A program made the translations under genes and the position numbers. The notes beneath the pieces are model-generated. The model was not told where the DNA came from. It worked only from the letters and a program-made list of their open reading frames with translations, and searched no databases. Shown here in pieces: positions 34,661 to 46,303 of a stretch of 64,000 nt of DNA. Origin of the DNA: Piliocolobus tephrosceles (Eukaryota; Chordata; Mammalia; Primates; Cercopithecidae); NCBI RefSeq assembly GCF_002776525.5, contig NC_045443.1:43007747-43071746 (forward strand), written 5' to 3'. Each line of letters begins with the position of its first letter. Position 1 is the stretch's first letter.

Positions 34661-34930
34661 TTTTTTTGGGGGGGGGGGATCTTTCTGTATCATAACCCAG
34701 GCGTGATCATAGCTGACTGCAGCAGCCTTGAATTCCTGGACTCAACTTTGCCAGTAGCAGGACTACAGGCATGAGCCACCATGCCTGGCTAGTTTTTTTT
34801 TTTAACTTTTGGTAGAAACAGGGTCTTGCAATGTTGCCCAGACTGGTGTCCAGCTCCTGGCCTCAAGTGATCCTCCTGCCTTAGCTTCCCAAAACACTAG
34901 GATTACAGATGTGAGCCACCACACTTGGCC
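34661..34930 (-). mobile_element. AluJ with degenerate head
   Basis: Antisense diverged Alu, ending 'ccacacttggcc'. Its tail side carries an 11-G run (34668-34678) next to seven T. L1ME sequence ('tgtaccat') is duplicated on both sides. Confidence 0.82.
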
Positions 34931-35138
34931 TGTTGTACCATAATTTTTGAAACTATTTCTGTATTGATAGATAATACAGATTTATAGATTTTGTGTCATT
35001 ACAAGTGATGCTGGAATAAATATCCTTACATGTATATCTTTTTGAAATTATGCATTTTTGTATAGAATTGATCCTAAAAGTGAGATTGTCAAAACCATAG
35101 ATATATGCCTTTAAAAATATATTTTAATAGATACTGCC

Positions 35139-35631
35139 TGTAGAGGGTTGTGGGGTTTTACGTTTTGTTGTTTTGTTGGGTTTTTTTCGTAACAGTTTTC
35201 AGATGGATTTGTCTTCTTCCTCTCAATCTGTAGGTTACAAATGGAATTGGGTCCTCCGTTGGCTTCTACACTGGACTTTGACTCAGGACTGGCTAATAAG
35301 AATGTAGTACCCCACTAGTTTTAATGTTCTGTAATTCAGGGATAGGCACATGAATCAATTCAAGCCAAGCAGAATTAGATCAAAGACGTTTGTTCTGTGC
35401 TGGACTTGTCGATGGGAATATGTAAGCTCCCTTCACAAAAAGAGACCCTTACTAAGAATGACTTCTCCTCAGAGGACAAAAGTAAGACATGAAAAGAGAC
35501 TAGGTTCTAATGATACCATTTAGGTAACCTACATAGGGCTGTGTGTAGACTTTCAATTATGTGACTTAATAAGTAACTTTTTTGAGTTGGGTTTGCTGTT
35601 ACTTGTGACCAGCGCTGTTAGGACTGACACA
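35139..35631 (+). mobile_element. MLT1-like solo LTR
   Basis: A 493-bp insertion into the L1ME starts TG, ends CA and has a perfect 5-bp target duplication ctgcc (35134-35138 and 35632-35636). The right end ('gggtttgctgttacttgtga') resembles the MaLR LTR end. It is strongly diverged. Confidence 0.8.
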
Positions 35632-36090
35632 CTGCCAGATTACCTCCACTGCTAGAATTATTTTAGTTCATATTCCAGTCTAAATGTAGAACAAACCCAT
35701 TTCCCACACCCTTGCCAGGACTAACGCATGAATCTTAAATTTTTGTCAGTCTGATAGGCATTAAATGCTATTTCACTGTTGTTTCAATTCGCTTTTTGCT
35801 GACTGCTAGTGGAGTTGAATTCTTTTCGTATATTTTTGGACTGTTCATAGTCATTGTTGTATTTTGTGTTGAGTTTTCATCCTTTTCTGATCTGTCTATA
35901 TGATCCCTTGTGTATTACAACTCTTAACTCCTGGTGTTCCATATGTGCAGGTACTATTTTTTTTTTTCCATAATCATCTTTGGACTTTGCTCATGGTAGC
36001 TTTTGTCATAAGGTTTTAATTTTTATATTGTGAAGTCTGACCTGGAAAAAGTCACTGTGACCTCATAAGTGCCAAATACACTGAACTCTT

Positions 36091-36405
36091 GTTTTGTTTT
36101 GTTTTGGTTTTGGTTTTTTTCAGGAGTCTTGCTCTGTCACCCAGGCTGGAGTGCAGTGGCACAATCTCGGCTCACTGCAACCTCCTCTGCCTCCCGGGTT
36201 CAAGCAATTCTCCCTGCCTCAGCCTCCCGAGTAGCTGGGACTACAGGCATCACCACCACGCCCAGCTAATTTTTGTATATTTAGTAGAGTCGGGGTTTTG
36301 CTATTAGTTAGCCAGGCTGATCTCAAACTCCTGACCTCAGGTGATCCGCCCATCTTGACCTACCAAAGTGCTGGAATTATAGGTGTGAGCCAGCACCCCT
36401 GGCCT
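36091..36405 (-). mobile_element. AluS with target-site duplication
   Basis: Antisense Alu flanked by tgaactctt (36082-36090 and 36410-36418), extended imperfectly outward. The tail is a (TTTTG)n run. Confidence 0.92.
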
Positions 36406-36576
36406 ACAATGAACTCTTTATAGTCCTCAACAAGCAGTTATCTCATATTGAGTACCTACTGTGTACTGGGCTCTACACAAAGCATGTTGTCCCTGCCCTT
36501 AAAGAAATTACAATTTAGTGCAACAGTCAAGCAGATGAACATAATTAATATGTAATTGATGCTGATGTTGGGTTTG

Positions 36577-36972
36577 TGTTACGGGCTGAAATGTGTCCCC
36601 TGAAATTCATGTGTTGAAGTCCTAACTCCCAGTAACTGAGAACATAACCATATTGGATATAAGGTCTTTAAAGAGGTGACTGTTTTAAAATGAGCTCTTT
36701 AGGGTAGGCCTGAATCCAATATGACTGATGTTCTTATAGGAAGAGGCGATACAGACACAGACATGTGTGCACACAGAAGGAAGACCATAAAAACAGAGAC
36801 AAGACAGCCATCTACAAGTTAAGTAGAGAGGGCTCTGAAGAAGCACTCCTGCCAACACCTTGATCTTGGACTTTAAGCCTCCAGAACTGTGAGAGAATAA
36901 ATTTCTGTTTGTTGAAGCCTCCCACTCTGTGATTTTTCTTTTTTCTTATGGCAGCCCTAGCAAACCAGTAGA
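36577..36972 (+). mobile_element. MaLR-type solo LTR
   Basis: Begins 'tgttacgggctgaaatgtgt' and includes 'acaccttgatcttggacttt' and 'gagaataaatttctgtttg'. The 5-bp repeat gtttg (36572-36576 and 36973-36977) supports the limits. The terminal CA is mutated. Confidence 0.75.
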
Positions 36973-36979
36973 GTTTGCC

Positions 36980-37520
36980 TCCACAACATCACTTCCATTC
37001 TAACCCCTTGTGTAGTAGTCATGTGATTGTTGGGGGCAAAGATTAAAACACAACACCAATTCCAGGAAGCAGCCCTGACTATTTCAGACCATTCAAGGTA
37101 ATCTTATACTTCTTGCTACAGTGGATAGTTTAGGAAACCCAAACATTCCTTTGGTCAATTTGTGTCAGTAACACTTGAAGAGCTGGTGACTGAGAAAGAC
37201 TTCCTTGTTCTTCAGATAAAGCTACTAAAAGCATGCTCTCTTCCTGTTTGGATGATGAGAGGTGAGAATTTAAACCTGGAATTACTGTAGCTACTCTGTT
37301 ATCATGAACTAGCCTAGCTTTGGAATAATGCTGCCTCTGTGGAAGGCCCAGAAAGGAGGTGGAGCAAAACTAGGTTCTTGTTGAAATTAGTAAGCCCCTG
37401 ATCAAATAAATCCTGATACCTGTCTAGTTATGTAAGCCAATAAGTCTCCTTCATTATTTAAGCAATTTTGATTTTTAAAAAATTTACAATATTAAGGGTC
37501 TTCACAGTTAAGGGATATGT
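36980..37520. other. Old diverged repeat-like DNA, unnamed
   Basis: 'ttatgtaagccaataagtc' and the surrounding phrases recall the 3' part of an old LTR. No assignment could be made with confidence. Confidence 0.3.
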
Positions 37521-38129
37521 GGGGAAAGGAAACTGTCACAGGTCAAATTCCATGGGAAATACTTTGAGATAAAGATTAGAGTGCAGATATTTCAGTGGTA
37601 GGTGCTCTTAGGATCCACCTGTAGAGCGAGTAAAGAAAGTAGGCTTAGGCAAAGGAAGAAGTTGACCTGCAGTGAAGTCCAACAGAGGCCTCAGCCATTC
37701 CTACAGGGAACTTTATGCCATCTGAAGACTTTATGCCATCTCATTGACCAATCATTTTGGCTGTACCCAGAAAGGTGAGAAGGCCCTCTTCAGCAGAGGG
37801 TAAGTGATGGTGAAGGATTCAGTTGAGAGTTGTCAGCCTTGAACACTTTCAGCATCTAGTGGAATGACTGCTTCATTCCTGGATTGGAGGAAATCTGTAG
37901 TACACCATGCATGATATCCGCTACTGTCTACCTCTATGAATGTAAGATCTAGGAGCAGCTCTTCCAAAATTCTGTGGGGCTTCCAAGAAACTGGAGAAAC
38001 TTACTAGAGGAAGGTTGGTGGGATTAATTACAGCCTCGAAAGCTGCTCTTAGGGCCATAATTGGTGCGGTAATTTCCTTCCTCCACTACCCATTCTAGAT
38101 TCCCCTCACTCTCTGCTGGTTTAGGTTGC

Positions 38130-38478
38130 TGCTATGGACTAAATGTTTGGGTATCCCCAGAATTTGTATGTTGAAACTAGTCACCAATGTGATAGTATTA
38201 GGAGGTGGGTGATTTGGAAGTGATTAGGTCATGAAGACAGAGCCCTCATGAATACAATTAGTGCCTTTATAAAAGAGGTCCCAGATAGCTGCCTTGCCTC
38301 TTCCACCATGTGAAGACACAGCAAGAAGGTACCAGGAAGTAGGCCCTCATTAAACACTAAATTTGCTTGTACCTCGATCTTGGATTTTTATAGGTTACAG
38401 AACTACAAGAAATAACTCTGTTGTTATAGGCCATGTAATTTGTGATACTTACTATACCAGCCCAAACACACTAAGACA
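38130..38478 (+). mobile_element. MaLR-type solo LTR (MST/MLT1-like)
   Basis: Begins 'tgctatggactaaatgtttg' and ends 'cacactaagaca'. Flanking 5-mers gttgc (38125-38129) and gtagc (38479-38483) differ at one base. It lies inside the ERVL-type internal region, on the opposite strand. Confidence 0.82.
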
Positions 38479-39839
38479 GTAGCTTACCTAGTGGAATAAC
38501 TCAAACCCTCTTCAGTGAGGGGCCCAAGTCCTTCATCACCAAATTCTTCTCAGGTTGTAGCTGCTGTACTTTTCCATGGACCATGTAAATTGGGCAAGCA
38601 AAAACCAAGAGAAACACAAATGGGTCACTTGGGTATCAAACATATTCTTTCGTATCCCTTTTGTGGAACAGCTACCCTACTGAAATCAGGATCAATTACC
38701 CTTGCCAGAATGGTGACTCCTCTCCTTGTCTCCTTGTTTCTTAGAATGAGAAGTCTAAAACGACCAGGCAGCAGCTGGAGTGTAATGGGACTCTTGCTGT
38801 GTTGCTAGTGGAAACATTTTCTCTCTAGTAGCCAAAATCTCTAACTTAAGGAGAAAGAAGGTACGACTTCCCTAAGCAAATCTCTGGGAATCATAATATA
38901 CAGAGATATTCCTATTTCTACTCTTTAGCTCCTGGATTCTTATATTCTCACATTTGAGAATATCAGTTTAGAGTGTACACTGAGTCTTGGGGTATGGTGC
39001 CTCCTCACAGGGTATCCTTTGCAACCTAGCACCCCAGCTGAACCTTTAACAGGTCATCCCAGTGCTCAATCAGTACCAGTTTCTAGGTGGTGTAGTATAT
39101 AGTAGGACCAGTGGAGCCCATGGTCCTGTGCTCACTGCTGTACCAAATCCTAGGTCAGTGGATCAAACACTTTAAGCCCTCAGTGGTACTACCTGAGACC
39201 CTTCAGGCAGGAGATCCAACTTGGAATATGTTTAAGTTCCAATAAAGATAAATTGATACTACTTCCAGGATGGAATGGGTCCTGTGTAGACAACTTGTCA
39301 CTAAATAGCTCATAGGTCTGCTGAAGGAATGTTGCTGCCTTGGGGGGCAAGCATTGGCCTCTGTTGCTGGTAAATTGGACATTTGACAGTGGTGGTAGCT
39401 AGATTAGCCTTGTTAATTGGGAGCCATGCTATTAGGCCCATGTATAACCTCTATCTCTGCACCTATGGCTACCCTTGTCATGTGCCTATTGGGCCAATAC
39501 TAGTGTAGCCAATAGCAGAGACTGGCTGATGTCATCTGGCCAGGACATTGTTCCTTATGGTTATCTAGTGCTTCTTCTGTGATGGATTCTCTCTGTTGAG
39601 TATTAACACATGAAGCAAAGATCTTCACATTTCATGTCCATTTTATAGGGTCATCCACATGCCTCTTTCCCAGACCTCTTTATCCCCAATATTTGTCCTT
39701 CCAGCCCGTGACCAAACAGGAAGCCTTTTGCTAGTGCCCATAAATTAATGTATAACTTTACTTTGAGCCATAAACCAAAGCTCTGCCCACTTACAGGTGT
39801 TCCCCTCACTGCTGTCTTTTAGACCACTCCTAAGTGATT

Positions 39840-40634
39840 GCCTGTGGCACTTGGACATCAGAACTGTCACCTTTGGGTTCCCCCAAAAAACTAGGGCAGC
39901 AACGGAAAAAGGGCAGGCTAGGCCAAGAGTGAGGAATAAACAGTTTCTATTGGTTTCGGACCAGGAGTCCATGGGTCTTGAGTACCTCTGTGTATCTGTC
40001 AATACTCTTCTTCACATTCCTCTCAGCCTGTTTCTGCAGCCTCATAAACTGCTCCTTCCCCCTTTGCCCCTCCCCATTCTTTCTCCTAATGGATCTTGAC
40101 TTTCTCCTTCCTCTTCTCCTCCAGAATGGCTGTCACTGCTTGGTATTTCCAGGCAAATTTGTGAACCAGGCACCCCAGGTAGGCAAACTTCTGTGTGGGC
40201 TTCAGGTGCACAATCTTGAGTAGAGCAGAAATCACCATCCACTTTTGCAAAGGGCAGGGCACAGGGAGTGTGGATCCCATCAAATACCTTGAGATGGTCC
40301 AAGGTGGCCAGGCCTCACTTGGTTTTATGGGGCAATATGCCACTCATGGTTCAGCCAAAAGATACAGTTAGGTGCCCGAAAGTGGAAGAGACTCAGAAGT
40401 GGTAGGGTCTAAAGAGAGAGTTGGTGCTCATGGTCTTGTGGAAGGTTAGATACTGAAACTTTTTCCTGTAGAAGTTGACAAAAATGCTGATGTCCTTGCA
40501 GTGCAGGACCTCCAGCTTCCTGCCCAGTGGTACCTGCTTGGCCGTTATGACCACCAGGCAACTCAGGAAAGGCCTAGGCCATCCGATTACCAGAAGCTGC
40601 CCCTTCAACATCTTCAACAGCCACTTGGAAAAGG
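39840..40634 (-). pseudogene. RPL13A: RPL13A processed pseudogene
   Basis: This is an intronless retrocopy of the mRNA for ribosomal protein L13a, a component of the large ribosomal subunit. On the minus strand it starts with the 5'-UTR 'cttttccaagtggctgttga' and an ATG at 40611. Recognisable stretches are 'AKQVPLGRK', 'FYRKKFQYLTF', 'RPYHF', 'LKVFDGI' and 'KFAYLGCLVHKFAWKYQAVT'. The stop position (39956-39958) reads CGA, and part of the 3' UTR with a mutated polyadenylation signal (caatag for caataa) follows. Frames shift and stops interrupt it; the coding span is about 44 bp longer than the parent because of small insertions. It lies inside ERVL-type sequence. Confidence 0.93.
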
Positions 40635-40744
40635 CCAGGAACTATTTTACCAAAGGGATTTAAGTCTGCACTGCAGATGGCATGACCTTGCTCCATAACC
40701 GTAGAGATCTGTGTTGTGATCTTCAAATGGGACTTGATATAAAC

Positions 40745-41690
40745 TTTTTTATTTTTACAAAGGCAAGGAAATTCAAACATTGAAATTTGTAAGAAAATAA
40801 AAATCATTCCAAATCCTATAACTGGAGACAATTTGTTGATTCATCAATATCCTAGTGAGCATTCTTTTAGACCTTTTACTATATATTTATAAAAATAGAA
40901 CTATGTCTGTAATTGCTGCTTTTTAAAAAATTTGTTTTTTATTTATTATTTACGTTGTTTATAGAGACAGGGTCTTGCTCTGTCACCCAGGCAGGAGTGC
41001 CGTGGCATAATCAAACTCACTACAGCCTCCAACTCGTGGGATCAAATGACCCTCCCATCTCAGCCTCCCCAGCAGCTGGGACTATAGGCACACCACCACA
41101 TCTGGTTAATTGTTTTTTGTTTGTTTGTTTGTTGTACAGACAGGGCATCGCTATGTTGCCCAAGCTGACCTTAAATTCCTGGTGTCAAGCATCCTCCCTC
41201 CTCAGCCTCCCAAGGTGCTTTGGTTATAGGCATGAGCCACTGAATCCATCCAAATTGGTTTTTTTTAAAAATTAAACACTATGTCAATGAATTTAGACAT
41301 ACATCTTTTTTTTTTTTTTGACTATTTATATGATGAAATGAATATTTTGTTATAAATTCCTTTTCACATTACAGTTAGGTATATTTTGTTGTATGTACTT
41401 ATGACTTTCATTTCAGGACTGTAAGCGAGTGTTACAAAGTATTTATTATCAAAAGGGCATGAAGTCAGCTGGGATAGAGAAGTACTGCTTATAGATGGAC
41501 ACAGAGTATCTTCAATTTTCAATACTAAAAATATTCTGATGAATACCTTTGTATACTCACATTTTGCAATGGGTTTGTTAGGCCAGATGGTCCACATGTG
41601 CAGAAATTTGGCACATTGTACCAATTCACCTATATACCAACAGGGCATGAGAGTGCCAGTTTCCTCATATGTTCACCAACAATAATGCTG
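40745..41690 (-). mobile_element. L1M 3' fragment split by AluJ
   Basis: Antisense L1M-like blocks flank the AluJ ('tcatcaatatcctagtgagc' on the left; 'atattctgatgaataccttt' and 'accagt'-type loop sequence on the right). Diverged, no open frame. Confidence 0.5.
40953..41250 (-). mobile_element. AluJ
   Basis: Antisense two-arm Alu from 'gagacagggtcttgctctg' to 'gcatgagccactgaatcc', with a (GTTT)n linker. High divergence. Confidence 0.87.
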
Positions 41691-42595
41691 CCATGGTTTG
41701 GATGTGATTATTTTGCCAAAACTCTCATTGAAATTTTTTTTTTTATTATTATTGTACTTTAAGTTCTAGGGTACATGTGCATAACGTGCAGGTTTGTTAC
41801 ATATGTATACTTGTGCCATGTTGGTGTGCTGCACCCATCAACTCGTCAGCACCCATCAACTCGTCATTTACATCAGGTATAACTCCCAGTGCAATCCCTC
41901 CCTCCTCCCCCCTCCCCATGATAGGCCCCGGTGTGTGATGTTCCCCTTCCCAAGTCCAAGTGATCTCATTGTTCAGTTCCCACCTATGAGTGAGAACATG
42001 CAGTGTTTCGTTTTCTGTTCTTGCAATAGTTTGCTGAGAATGATGGTTTCCAGCTGCATGCATGTCCCTACAAAGGACACAAACTCATCCTTTTTTATGG
42101 CTGCATAGTATTCCATGGTGTATACGTGCCACATTTTCTTAATCCAGTCTGTCACTGATGGACATTTGGGTTGATTCCAAGTCTTTGCTATTGTGAATAG
42201 TGCCGCAATAAACATACGTGTGCATGTGTCTTTATAGCAGCATGATTTATAATCCTTTGGGTATATACCCAGTAATGGGATGGCTGGATCATATGGTACA
42301 TCTAGATCTAGATCCTTGAGGAATCGCCATACTGTTTTCCATAATGGTTGAACTAGTTTACAATCCCACCAACAGTGTCAAAGTGTTCCTATTTCTCCAC
42401 ATCCTCTCCAGCACCTATTGTTTCCTGACTTTTTAATGATTGCCATTCTAACTGGTGTGAGATGGTATCTCGTTGTGGTTTTGATTTGCATTTCTCTGAT
42501 GGCCAGTGATGATGAGCATTTTTTCATGTGTCTGTTGGTTGTATGAATGTCTTCTTTTGAGAAATGTCTGTTCATATCCTTTGCCCACTTTTTGA

Positions 42596-42937
42596 TGGGG
42601 TTGTTTGTTTTTTTCTTGTAAATTTGTTTGAGTTCTTTGTAGGTTCTGGATATTAGCCCTATGTCAGATGAGTAGATTGCAAAAATTTTCTCCCATTCTG
42701 TAGGTTGCCTGTTCACTCTGATGGTAGCTTCTTCTGCTGTGCAGAAGCTCTTTAGTTTAATTAGATCCCATTTGTCAATTTTGGCTTTTGCTGCTGTTGC
42801 TTTTGGTGTTTTAGACATGAAGTCCTTGCCAATGCCTATGTCCTGAATGGTACTACCTAGATTTTCTTCCAGGGTTTTTATGGTATTAGCTCTAACATTT
42901 AAGTCTCTAATCCATCTTGAATTAATCTTCGTATAAG
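42596..42937. repeat. 342-bp copy left of the assembly gap
   Basis: Identical in extent to 43038-43379, with 6 differences (about 1.8%). Both are the same ORF2 region and both stop at 'cttcgtataag'. The left copy carries more departures from the coding frame (for example Glu for Lys in 'CTAEEATIRV'). Confidence 0.95.
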
Positions 42938-43037
42938 NNNNNNNNNNNNNNNNNNNNNNNNNNNNNNNNNNNNNNNNNNNNNNNNNNNNNNNNNNNNNNN
43001 NNNNNNNNNNNNNNNNNNNNNNNNNNNNNNNNNNNNN
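42938..43037. other. Assembly gap (100 N)
   Basis: Exactly 100 N, the usual placeholder for a gap of unknown size. It is flanked by a duplicated 342-bp sequence. Confidence 0.99.
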
Positions 43038-43379
43038 TGGGGTTGTTTGTTTTTTTCTTGTAAATTTGTTTGAGTTCTTTGTAGATTCTGGATATTAGCC
43101 CTTTGTCAGATGAGTAGATTGCAAAAATTTTCTCCCATTCTGTAGGTTGCCTGTTCACTCTGATGGTAGCTTCTTTTGCTGTGCAGAAGCTCTTTAGTTT
43201 AATTAGATCCCATTTGTCAATTTTGGCTTTTGCTGCCATTGCTTTTGGTGTTTTGGACATGAAGTCCTTGCCAATGCCTATGTCCTGAATGGTACTACCT
43301 AGATTTTCTTCCAGGGTTTTTATGGTATTAGCTCTAACATTTAAGTCTCTAATCCATCTTGAATTAATCTTCGTATAAG
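43038..43379. repeat. 342-bp copy right of the assembly gap
   Basis: Counterpart of 42596-42937. At most variant positions it keeps the residue expected for a working ORF2 (for example 'CTAKEATIRV', 'SSDKGLISRIY'). Confidence 0.95.
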
Positions 43380-46303
43380 GAGTAAGGAAAGGATCCAATT
43401 TCAGCTTTCTACTTATGGCTAGCCAATTTTCCCAGCACCATTTATTAAATAGGGAATCCTTTCCCATTTCTTATTTCTCTCAGGTTTGTCAAAGATCAGA
43501 TGGCTGTAGATGTGTGGTATTATTTCTGAGGACTCTGTTCTGTTCCATTGGTCTATATCTCTGTTTTGGTACCAGTACCATGCTGTTTTGGTTACTGTAG
43601 CCTTGTAGTATAGTTTGAAGTCAGGTAGCGTGATGCCTCCAGCTTTGTCCTTTTGACTTAGGATTGTCTTGGCAATGCGGGCTCTTCTTTGGTTCCATAT
43701 GAACTTTAAAGCCGTTTTTTCCAATTCTGTGAAGAAACTCATTGGTAGCTTGATGGGGATGGCATTGAATCTATAAATAACTTTGGGCAGTATGGCCATT
43801 TTCACGATATTGATTCTTCCTATCCATGAGCATGGTATGTTCTTCCATTTGTTTGTGTCCTCTTTTATTTCACTGAGCAGTGGTTTGTAATTCTCCTTGA
43901 AGAGGTCCTTTACATCCCTTGTAAGTTGGATTCCTAGGTATTTTATTCTCTTTGAAGCAATTGTGAATGGAAGTTCATTCACGATTTGGCTCTCTGTTTG
44001 TCTGTTACTGGTGTATAAGAATGCTTGTGATTTTTGCACATTAATTTTGTATCCTGAGACTTTGCTGAAGTTGCTTATCAGCTTAAGGAGATTTTGGGCT
44101 GAGACAATGGGGTTTTCTAAATATACAATCATGTCATCTGCAAACAGGGACAATTTGACTTCTTCTTTTCCTAACTGAATACTCTTTATTTCTTTTCCTT
44201 GCCTGATTGCCCTAGCCAGAACTTCCAACACTATGTTGAATAGGAATGGTGAGAGAAGGCATCCCTGCCTTGTGCCAGTTTTCAAAGGGAATTTTTCCAG
44301 TTTTTGCCCATTCAGTATGATATTGGCTGTGGGTTTGTCATAAATAGCTCTTATTATTTTGAGGTACGTTCCATCAATACCGAATTTCTTGAGCGTTTTT
44401 AGCATGAAGGGCTGTTGAATTTTGTCAAAAGCCTTTTCTGCATCTATTGAGATAATCATGTGGTTCTTGTCTTTGGTTCTGTTTATATGCTGGATTACGT
44501 TTATTGATTTGCGAATGTTGAACCAGCCTTGCATCCCAGGGATGAAGCCCACTTGATCATGGTGGATAAGCTTTTTGATGTGCTGCTCAATCCGGTTTGC
44601 CAGTATTTTATTGAGGATTTTTGCATCGATGTTCATCAGGGATATTGGTCTAAAATTCTCTTTTTTTGTTGTGTCTCTGCCAGGCTTTGGTATCAGGATG
44701 ATGTTGGCCTCATAAAATGAGTTAGGGAGGATTCCCTCTTTTTCTATTGATTGGAATAGTTTCACAAGGAATGGTACCGGCTCCTCCTTGTACCTCTGGT
44801 AGAATTCAGCTGTGAATCCATCTGGTCCTGGACTTTTTTTGGTGGGTAGGCTATTAATTGTTGCCTCAATTTCGGAGCCTGCTATTGGTCTATTCAGGGA
44901 TTCAACTTCTTCCTGGTTTAGTCTTGGGAGAGTGTAAGTGTCCAGGAAATTATCCATTTCTTCTAGATTTTCTAGTTGATTTGCGTAGAGGTGTTTATAG
45001 TATTCTCTGATGGTAGTTTGTATTTCTGTGGGGTCGGTGGTGATATCCCCTTTATCATTTTTTATTGCGTCTATTTGATTCCTCTCTCTTTTCTTCTTTA
45101 TTAATCTTGCTAGCGGTCTGTCAATTTTGTTGATCTTTTCAAAAAACCAACTCCTGGATTCATTGATTTTTTGGAGGGTTTTTTGTGTCTCTATCTCCTT
45201 CAGTTCTGCTCTGATCTTAGTTATTTCTTGCCTTCTGCTAGCTTTTGAGTGTGTTTGCTCTTGCCTCTCTAGTTCGTTTAATTGTGATGTTAGAGTGTCG
45301 ATTTTAGATCTTTCCTGCTTTCTCTTGTGGGCAATTAGTGCTATAAATTTCCCTCTACACACTGCTTTAAATGTGTCCCAGGGATTCTGGTATGTTGTAT
45401 CTTTGCTCTCATTGGATTCAAAGAACATCTTTATTTCTGCTTTCATTTCGTTATGTACCCAGTAGTCATTCAGGAGCAGGTTGTTCGGTATCCATGTAGT
45501 TGAGCGGTTTTGATTGAGTTTCTTAGTCCTGAGTTCTAGTTTGATTGCACTGTGGTCAGAGAGACAGTTTGTTATAATTTCTGTTCTTGTACATTTGCTG
45601 AGGAGTGCTTTACTTCCAATTATGTGGACAATTTTGGAATAAGTGTGATGTGGTGCTGAGAAGAATGTATATTCTGTTGATTTGGGGTGGAGAGTTCTAT
45701 AGATGTCTATTAGGTCCGCTTGCTGCAGAGATGAGTTCAATTCCTGGATATCCTTGTTAACTTTCTGTCTCGTTGATCTGTCTAATGTTGACAGTGGGGT
45801 GTTGAAATCTCCCATTATTATTGTATGGGAGTCTAAGTCTCTTTGTAAGTCTCTAAGGACTTGCTTTATGAATCTGGGTGCTCCTGTATTGGGTGCATAT
45901 ATATTTAGGATAGTTAGCTCTTCCTGTTGAATTGATCCCTTTTCCATTATGTAATGGCCTTCTTTATCTCTTTTGATCTTTGATGGTTTAAAGTCTGTTT
46001 TATCAGAAACTAGTATTGCAACCACTGCTTTTTTTGTTCTCCATTTGCTTGGTAGATCTTCCTCCATCCCTTTATTTTGAGCCTATGTATGTCTCTGCAT
46101 GTGAGATGGGTCTCCTTAAGACAGCAAACTAATGGGTCTTGACTCTTTATCCAGTTTGCCAGTCTGTGTCTTTTAATTGGAGCATTTAGTCCATTTACAT
46201 GTAAGGTTAATATTGTTATGTGTGAACTTGATCCTGCCATTATGATATTAACTGGTTATTTTGCTCGTTAGTTGATGCAGTTTCTTCCTAGCCTCGATGG
46301 TCT

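Larger units (their letters stand above)
34021..36060 (-). mobile_element. L1ME-type LINE 3' region, repeatedly interrupted
   Basis: Blocks of antisense L1M sequence run in order at 34021-34218, 34482-34660, 34931-35138 and 35632-36060 ('ttaactagctgcataatat', 'taagtgatgctggaataaat'-like, 'acacccttgccaggac', 'gtctgataggcatta'). Insertions are an AluYR, an AluJ and an LTR. The plus-strand homologous segment 34021-34670 is copy 2 of the local duplication. Confidence 0.7.
37540..40740 (-). mobile_element. ERVL-type internal region (pol), decayed
   Basis: On the minus strand, blocks at about 37540-38124, 38484-39835 and 40636-40740 resemble the class III (ERVL) pol segment around RNase H and integrase. 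The plus strand shows antisense signposts such as 'tgctggtaaattggacattt', 'ctacctgagacccttcag' and 'ggtcatccacatgcctct'. There is no long open frame. A MaLR LTR (38130-38478) and an RPL13A retrocopy (39840-40634) were inserted later. Limits are approximate. Confidence 0.65.
41973..46240 (-). pseudogene. L1 ORF2 (endonuclease/reverse transcriptase) pseudogene
   Basis: ORF2p nicks target DNA and reverse-transcribes L1 RNA. The start is the ATG at 46240. The endonuclease is followed by the RT domain with 'LFADDMIVYLENP' and a Cys-rich C-terminus. Breaks: a 1-base loss in an A-run near 46030, a 1-base loss near 43462 ('tgggaaagg') and a TGA at 42378-42380; the 100-N gap (42938-43037) also lies inside. 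Residue 14, normally the active-site Asn, is His ('LTLHVNGL'), and the Asp of the 'SKIDH' motif is Val ('SKIVHIIG'). Removing the gap and one 342-bp copy leaves 3,826 bp, two short of an intact 1,275-codon ORF2. Confidence 0.93.

Noticed and set aside
39745..40343. Several overlapping short frames on both strands as separate genes
   Set aside because: All are explained by the single RPL13A processed pseudogene and its shadow frames.
42596..43379. Genuine tandem duplication inside the L1
   Set aside because: Copy endpoints coincide exactly with the gap edges, and removal restores normal ORF2 length, which fits a contig overlap better.
42922..43467. 181-codon frame containing unknown residues
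   Set aside because: It reads through the 100-N assembly gap, so the product is artificial.
43419..46067. 882-codon frame as an active reverse-transcriptase gene
   Set aside because: It is the middle of a dead L1 ORF2, with frameshifts at both ends, a downstream stop and endonuclease active-site changes.
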